DNA of 64,000 bases from contig CM034239.1 of assembly GCA_019916065.1 (NCBI GenBank), positions 34,248,419-34,312,418 of the forward strand, in the 5' to 3' direction. The first letter of the stretch is position 1, and each line of letters starts with the position of its first letter. The notes beneath the pieces are model-generated. The model was not told the origin of the DNA. It worked only from the letters and a program-made list of their open reading frames with translations, and searched no databases. Of this stretch, positions 59,010 to 64,000 are shown piece by piece. Source of the DNA: Vitellaria paradoxa. Its lineage: Eukaryota; Streptophyta; Magnoliopsida; Ericales; Sapotaceae. Made by a program: the position numbers and the translations under genes.

Positions 59010-60258
59010 ATAAGAGAATTACCACGATAGAGAGGCAATTTGTGGATGAGACAGTAGTTTATGAGAACCAGGCGCTTTTGGAGCGCGTCGATCGCCTGGC
59101 TACCACTCTGCCTCCGCCGCCACCATAGCAGGACCTACTAGCCAATAGTACAGGCAATAGTAGAATAGTTCATAGTGACAGTGATAGAGGAATTGTTAAG
59201 GAGAACAAAGGCCTAGCTAATTCTTCTCGGAAAAATAGCGAGACTATTCCCCGTTGATTTGCAGCAGACCCCAAGAAAATGGAAAACATAGGTGCTGTTG
59301 AGCAAAGAATTAGAGCTATACAAGCCCAGGTAGATGGGGTCATAGCCACGATGCGAAACTCCAATGACATGGATGTTCCCATCGGTAGAATGAGAACCCC
59401 ATTCACTCCTGCAATAATGGAGTGCCCCTCACCCTCGAAGTTCAAGATGTCTACGATGAGCCCTACGAAGGCTTTAAAGACTTAATCGACCACCTGGATA
59501 CGTCTAACTGGCAATGCATCTACATGCAGTCCCAAATGAGATCAAGTGCTCAACTTTTTCCATCACTTTGAAGGGTTCAATATGCGCTTGGTTTAATAAA
59601 ATTAAGCTCGGAACCATTAAAAATTTCAAATAGCTCAACAAGTCATTCGCTTTGCATTTTGTTAGCTGGCAGAGATAGAAAAAGCCCATTGCCCATTTGC
59701 TGACAGTCAGACAGGGGAAGGATGAGTCGCTCAGGGAATATGTCAATAAGCTTAATTAGGAGATGCTAGAGATCGACGAAACCAATGAGAAAGTGGAAGT
59801 CACGGCTTTTATGAGTAATCTGAAATTTGATCGGTTTGCCTTCTCCTTAGACAAAACCTCGCTAGTGACCATGGTCGAGTTGATGTCTAAAGCTCAGAAA
59901 CATATGAATGCAGAAGATGTGATGAAGCCAGACGGGATGCTGAGGGGAGGGCTTCCCATCTGGAGAAGAAGAGGCAGAGCGATCCCAAAGACAATAAGGA
60001 ATCAAAGGCACCTAGAACCTTTGGGTCAGGAGACCGGATGGGCAAAAGAAGAGATAGGCTTACAGGGCTGGCTAAGGACTTTACCCCTCTAAACTCAAGG
60101 TTGGAGCAAGTGTTCTATGCAATCAAGAATGACCTAAATTTCAGATAGCCAAAAGAGCTAAGGGCCTTGCCTGAGTATAGGAATAAGTCCAAGTATTGCT
60201 TGTACCATAGAGACTATGGGCATAATACAGAAGATTGTTTTGACCTGAAGAGATGGTG
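59010..60258 (+). pseudogene. gag of the second gypsy element
   Basis: Order of remnants: an N-terminal region with ETVVYENQALLERVDRLATT, then ATMRNSNDMDVPIGRMRTPF and TPAIMECPSPSKFKM. A later core is LEIDETNEKVEVTAFMSNLK, and the C-terminal box is CLYHRDYGHNTEDCFDLKR, the zinc-knuckle-like motif of Tat gag. Stops and shifts occur from about 59135 onward. The last motif runs directly into reverse transcriptase sequence. Confidence 0.75.
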
Positions 60259-61790
60259 AATGTGCGTGGATTTCTCAGACCTCAACAAGGCTTGCCCCAA
60301 GGATAGCTTTCTGTTATCCGCTATCGACTTGTTAGTAAATTCTATTGCCAGCCATTAGGTACTTTCTTTTATGGATGTTTTTTTTGAAGTTATAACCAGA
60401 TCAAGATGGCTGAGCAAGATCGGGAGCACACAGCCTTCATCACTGACCGAGGCTTCTATTATTATAAGGTCATGCTGTTCGGATTGAAGAATGCAGGGGC
60501 GGCATATTAACGGCTGGTAAATTTGATGTTTAAATCCTAGATTAGTTAGAATGTGGAAGCTTACGTCAACGGTATGCTGGTAAAGAGCAAACAAGCTACA
60601 AACCATGTGATAGACCTAGAAGAGACTTTCAACACTCTCAAGAGGTTCAAAATGAAGCTGAATCCTATAAAGTGAACCTTCGGGGTAGCTTCTAGGAAGT
60701 TCCTTGACTTCATGGTCTATAGTTGAGGTATTAAAGCTAACCCAAAGAAGGTTCGCACTATCCTAGAAATGCAGTCTCCTGGGACGACCAAAGAATTACA
60801 GAGATTGGCAGGTCGTGTTGTTGCCCTCAATAGGTTCATTTTAAGATCCTCAAACAAGTACCTCTCATCCTTGAAGATCTTGAGAAAAACTTTTGAATGG
60901 ACCGTAGAATATGAAATAGTCTTCGAACAGTTGAAGAATTACTCGGGGCATTTCTGTTGCTCAGCAAAACCATCCCTGAAGAAGAGCTTTACCTTTATAT
61001 CAGCCACAACAATTAGCTCGATGCTAGTAAAAGAAGAAAATGAGTTACAAAAGTCGACGTAATACACCATCAAAGTGCTCAGAGGAGTGAAAGAGTGATA
61101 CCTAAGAATAGAATTGCTCGTCCTTGTTTTAGTGATGCTAGCCCAGCAGCTTAAGGCATGCTTTGAAGCTCATACCGTTGTGATCTTGACTGATCAACCC
61201 TTAAAGAACATCTTTCATAAACCTGTGACATCGGGAAGGTTGGTCAAGTGGTCAATAGAGCTCAACTAGTTTTGACATCTAGTATCGACCACAGATGGCC
61301 ATCAAGGGACAAGCAGCGGCAGACTTCATTACAGAATTCACAGCCATGCTCCGTATTCACCCCAAGGAAGACAACTTTGAGCAAACTTGGATCTTAAATG
61401 TTAATGGTTCATCGACTTAGGATGTAAGTGGAGCGGGTATTGTACTAGTCTCTCCTAAAGGATATAAAGTTAAATATACTTAATGTTTCAGTTTCCTAGC
61501 TTCCAACAACGAGGCAGAGTACGAGACCTTGATTGCTGGCCTTCGAATAGCACAGAGAATGGGAACAGATTAGATATCATAAGAAGTGATTCTTAGCTGA
61601 TGGTAGAGCAACTTCAAGGAGAGTATGAAGCTAAAGGAAAAAGTATGATAGAGTATTGCTGGGCGACCAACGATTTAGCCAAGAAGTTTGTTAAGATAAC
61701 CTTGGAGAAGGTCCCTAGATCGAACAATGAGAAGGCTGACTGACTCACCAGATTAGCCTTTTCAAAGAAAAGGACCTTGATGCACCAATA
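60259..61790 (+). pseudogene. RT and RNase H remnants of the second gypsy element
   Basis: RT begins abruptly with CVDFSDLNKACPKDSF. Then come EHTAFITDRGFYYYKVM, FGLKNAGAAY and, in place of the catalytic YIDD box, YVNGMLVKSK, so two catalytic aspartates are lost. The connection follows (KELQRLAGRVVALNRFI, then VVILTDQPLK). A plant Tat-type RNase H is last (VSGAGIVLVSPKGYK, NNEAEYETLIAGL). Stops are frequent. Nothing like integrase follows. Confidence 0.8.
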
Positions 61791-61935
61791 GAGATACTCA
61801 ATTTGAACGCCAAAGGTATTGCAAGCAGAGATTGAAGCTTTGTGGGTTAAGCTAATTAGGGACTATTTGAAAAAATGACTTCTACCTGAGGACCAGAATG
61901 AGCGAAGAAGAATACAATACCGGACTATAAGGTAT

Positions 61936-62390
61936 GTATTTGTAATGACCTAGGAATTTTAAATCTTGCTTTGATTTTTTTATTTAATTTTGTAATAAAG
62001 AATTTGGTCAATTTAAATTTTGTTGAGATATTAATTAAATATTTATTTTATTATGGATGCACGATGGGTATGAGAATTTTATTTAAATATTTAAATAATT
62101 TACTTTATTATAAAATATGGTTTAATTTTAATAAATTTATTAAATTTTTCTTAATTAACGGTGTGCTATGCTGGTATATATACATACATGGATTAGAATC
62201 CCAATTCAAATTGAATTTTTAACAAAATAATTATTAACAAATTTATATAGTATTTCAGGGAGTGCATTTTGTTTTAATTTGAATCCAATTTGGATCCTTA
62301 TAGAGGATAGTCGGATGTACCAGTACTTTGGCAGCCAAGTTAAAAAAAAAAAAAAGATTCTCAAATCCAAATTGGATTCTCATTAGAGCC

Positions 62391-62429
<39 letters not shown>

Positions 62430-63360
62430 TTTAGTAACTCCACTATTTGGTAGAGAGTTTAAAAAAATAAAAAAAAAAAGAATTTTGAATCCAATTTGGA
62501 TTCTTATAGGTAGCATATAAGTATATATATGTATATACTTTAGGGGAATGCTGAGTAGAATGATTCTGCAGAAAAAAAAAAAAAAAAGAAAAGAGAGTTG
62601 GCTTTGGCAGAGCATTTAGCCAGGAGAAAATTTTTCTGGTGCTCGTGATTTGACAGCGCATAGTCACGTTAATCCAGAGGCTTTTTCTTTCAATCGGAAG
62701 CATTGTTTCTTGTTTTTCTTCTACAAATTTAATTGAGATAGAGGTGGAGCGAAATAAAAACTAAACTAATTATGTGTGGTTTAATTTTGTGAATTTTTTT
62801 GTGATTATTTGGTTCATTATTACATGATAAATTATGCAATGGTGGATGTCTTGTGCATTATACAAGTATGTATAAATTAATTTTAATTTTGAGGGATTAA
62901 AATTTAGTTGGTACAAAAATTTTAATTTTTAAAATTTGTGTTTTATTATGGAACCTTGAATAAGGAAAATAAATATTTTTAAAGGATGATTTGGATTTGA
63001 ATAAATCAATAATTTTGGATTTGAAAGACTAGAAACCCGCGCGGTATTAGGTTATCATGTCTAGTAGGCTAGTAACCTACGATGCATTGATGAGTTGATA
63101 TTTGGTTTCTTATGACTGAAGCATAGGTTGACCGGGTAGCGATACCTAACCCAAAAATTAATAATATGGTTTGTTAAAATAACTTATTTTATTTTATGTT
63201 GTGTTCAAAATATTTAAATTTAAATTTAAACATTTTTGATATGTGATGTATGCTGACATAACATGTTAGAGATTTATGTTAGGACACCCATGCATGATTT
63301 ATTTAATTTTTATTTTTCTCTGAGTACCAGTTGATTATTTTTATATATTAGTATATTGTG
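61936..63360. other. AT-rich repeat DNA with recurring near-palindromes
   Basis: It begins TGTAATGACCTAGGAATTTT, an LTR-like start. Three segments related to GAATCCAATTTGGATTCTTA occur at about 62280, 62365 (inverted) and 62485. They are separated by A-runs and a (TA)n tract (62394-62425). Downstream is AT-rich DNA with one GC-richer patch (AAACCCGCGCGGTATTAGG, about 63033). No gene is supported. Confidence 0.4.
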
Positions 63361-64000
63361 CTCATACCCCTACAGCCTTATGACCGCTCTCTAATTTGGT
63401 AGTGGCTTACTCTCAAGTATAAGAGGTCGGTTGAGTTTAGTCTAGGTGAGTCCTAGGTCATCTTCCACAGGGAGCAAGGGTGTGACTAAATTTTTGGAAA
63501 ACTTGGTTTCAAAAACACTTGCGAAAATCTTAAAAAGAAAAGATTAAAATCTTTTTGGAGTTTTAGAATAGGGAATTGAGATGATGATTTGAAAATTGAA
63601 AACACCAATTAAATGAAAAACGAAAACACGAAGATGCAAACTTTAACAAACTACATAAATTGAACTTAAACAAACCATGTGAATGGAAACACTTGGCCCT
63701 AACCTAATCCTGTAATGTCCTCGAAGGGCTGAATTCGGATATATAATTAACGCAACCTAATTTTTACACTTGTAATATTAGGTCGGAAGATTTAACAATC
63801 GAAAACCCTTTTTCGTAAGGAGATCGCTAATCTAGGGTTTTGAAATCAAGTTCGAAATCACCGGGACATAGAATTGACCTTCGATTTATGCGATTGTAAC
63901 CGAAGATCAACTTTATCACGGGTGATTCGTTTTCGAAAATTAATGTAGGATCACGATCCTTACATTTTTATTCGAAAGATGAACAAATTTTAGTTCAAAC
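63361..64000. repeat. Non-coding repeat related to the 21.6-kb insert, cut by window end
   Basis: GGTGAGTCCTAGGTCATCTT followed by CCACAGGGA at 63444-63472 matches GGTGAGTCCGAGGTTGAATC followed by CACAGGGA at 21597-21625. Both are preceded by AAGTGTAAG / CAAGTATAAG-like sequence and followed by AT-rich DNA containing blocks about a gene-like 'ctagggttt' phrase. This is most likely the same repeat family, with the rest beyond the window. Confidence 0.45.

Larger units (their letters stand above)
58565..61935 (+). mobile_element. Second Ty3/gypsy element, Tat-like, heavily decayed
   Basis: TTGGCAACGTCTATGGGAA (58895-58913) resembles the TTGGCGCCGTCTGTGGGAA sequence found just after the 5' LTR of Tat-like elements. 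The preceding DNA is thus probably LTR and what follows is the internal region. Gag, RT and RNase H remnants follow on the plus strand. Protease and the RT N-terminus are missing by an internal deletion, and integrase is absent. No 3' LTR is identified. It is the same broad lineage as the element at 18.8-29.4 kb but a separate, more degraded copy. Confidence 0.75.

Noticed and set aside
59170..59485. Overlapping plus- and minus-strand frames of 68-91 codons
   Set aside because: The plus frame is part of the gypsy gag remnant and the minus frame is its shadow. No independent gene.

Overview
This is nuclear DNA of a flowering plant, probably a eudicot. It is AT-rich and full of transposons, and its genes are spliced with GT-AG introns. 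No bacterial operon, CRISPR array, rRNA or canonical tRNA is visible. Five genic loci can be supported. They are a partial unknown gene at the left edge (minus, 1-150), plastid methionine sulfoxide reductase MSRB1 (plus, 1791-4671), the plastid chalcone-isomerase-fold fatty-acid-binding protein FAP3 (minus, 12593-18271), a mitochondrial inner-membrane protease IMP1 subunit (plus, 35475-45008) and a CYP72A-type cytochrome P450 (minus, 48157-56551). All four complete genes could be assembled exon by exon with consistent splice phase and no broken frame: 198, 286, 168 and 518 residues. A 144-bp GC-richer putative exon at 58421-58564 (minus) is unassigned.

From memory, the Arabidopsis orthologues of FAP3, IMP1a and MSRB1 are At1g53520, At1g53530 and At1g53670. 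The three therefore look like a conserved neighbourhood, here spread over more than 40 kb by transposon insertions.

Layout: 423-1368 is a Tourist-like MITE. 1369-4671 is the MSRB1 promoter and gene. 4997-8255 is a complete but dead hAT element with an 8-bp target duplication. 9297-10235 is a Tourist-like MITE with a hAT-type MITE nested inside. 12593-18271 is FAP3, with a MITE almost filling intron 2. 18781-29430 is a Ty3/gypsy element of Tat/Ogre type, with decayed gag and pol, a non-coding repeat inserted in pol, an integrase-core deletion, a reverse-strand ORF downstream of pol, and an LTR-like end. 30271-30982 holds two abutting fold-back elements. 31744-34260 is an unclassified LTR-like repeat with SINE-like insertions. 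35475-45008 is IMP1, whose 8.6-kb second intron holds a Ty1/copia element whose 3' end is tandemly amplified four-fold. 48157-56551 is the CYP72A gene. 58565-61935 is a second, more decayed Tat-like gypsy element. 61936-64000 is AT-rich repeat DNA.

The genes do not form a pathway. Two products are predicted plastidial (MSRB1, FAP3), one mitochondrial (IMP1) and one ER-anchored (CYP72A). I found no convincing undescribed biological system. The most interesting structures are the four-unit copia RNaseH-LTR array, the antisense ORF in the Tat-like element, a duplicated hairpin upstream of IMP1, a module shared by two otherwise different repeats, and the orphan exon at 58.5 kb.
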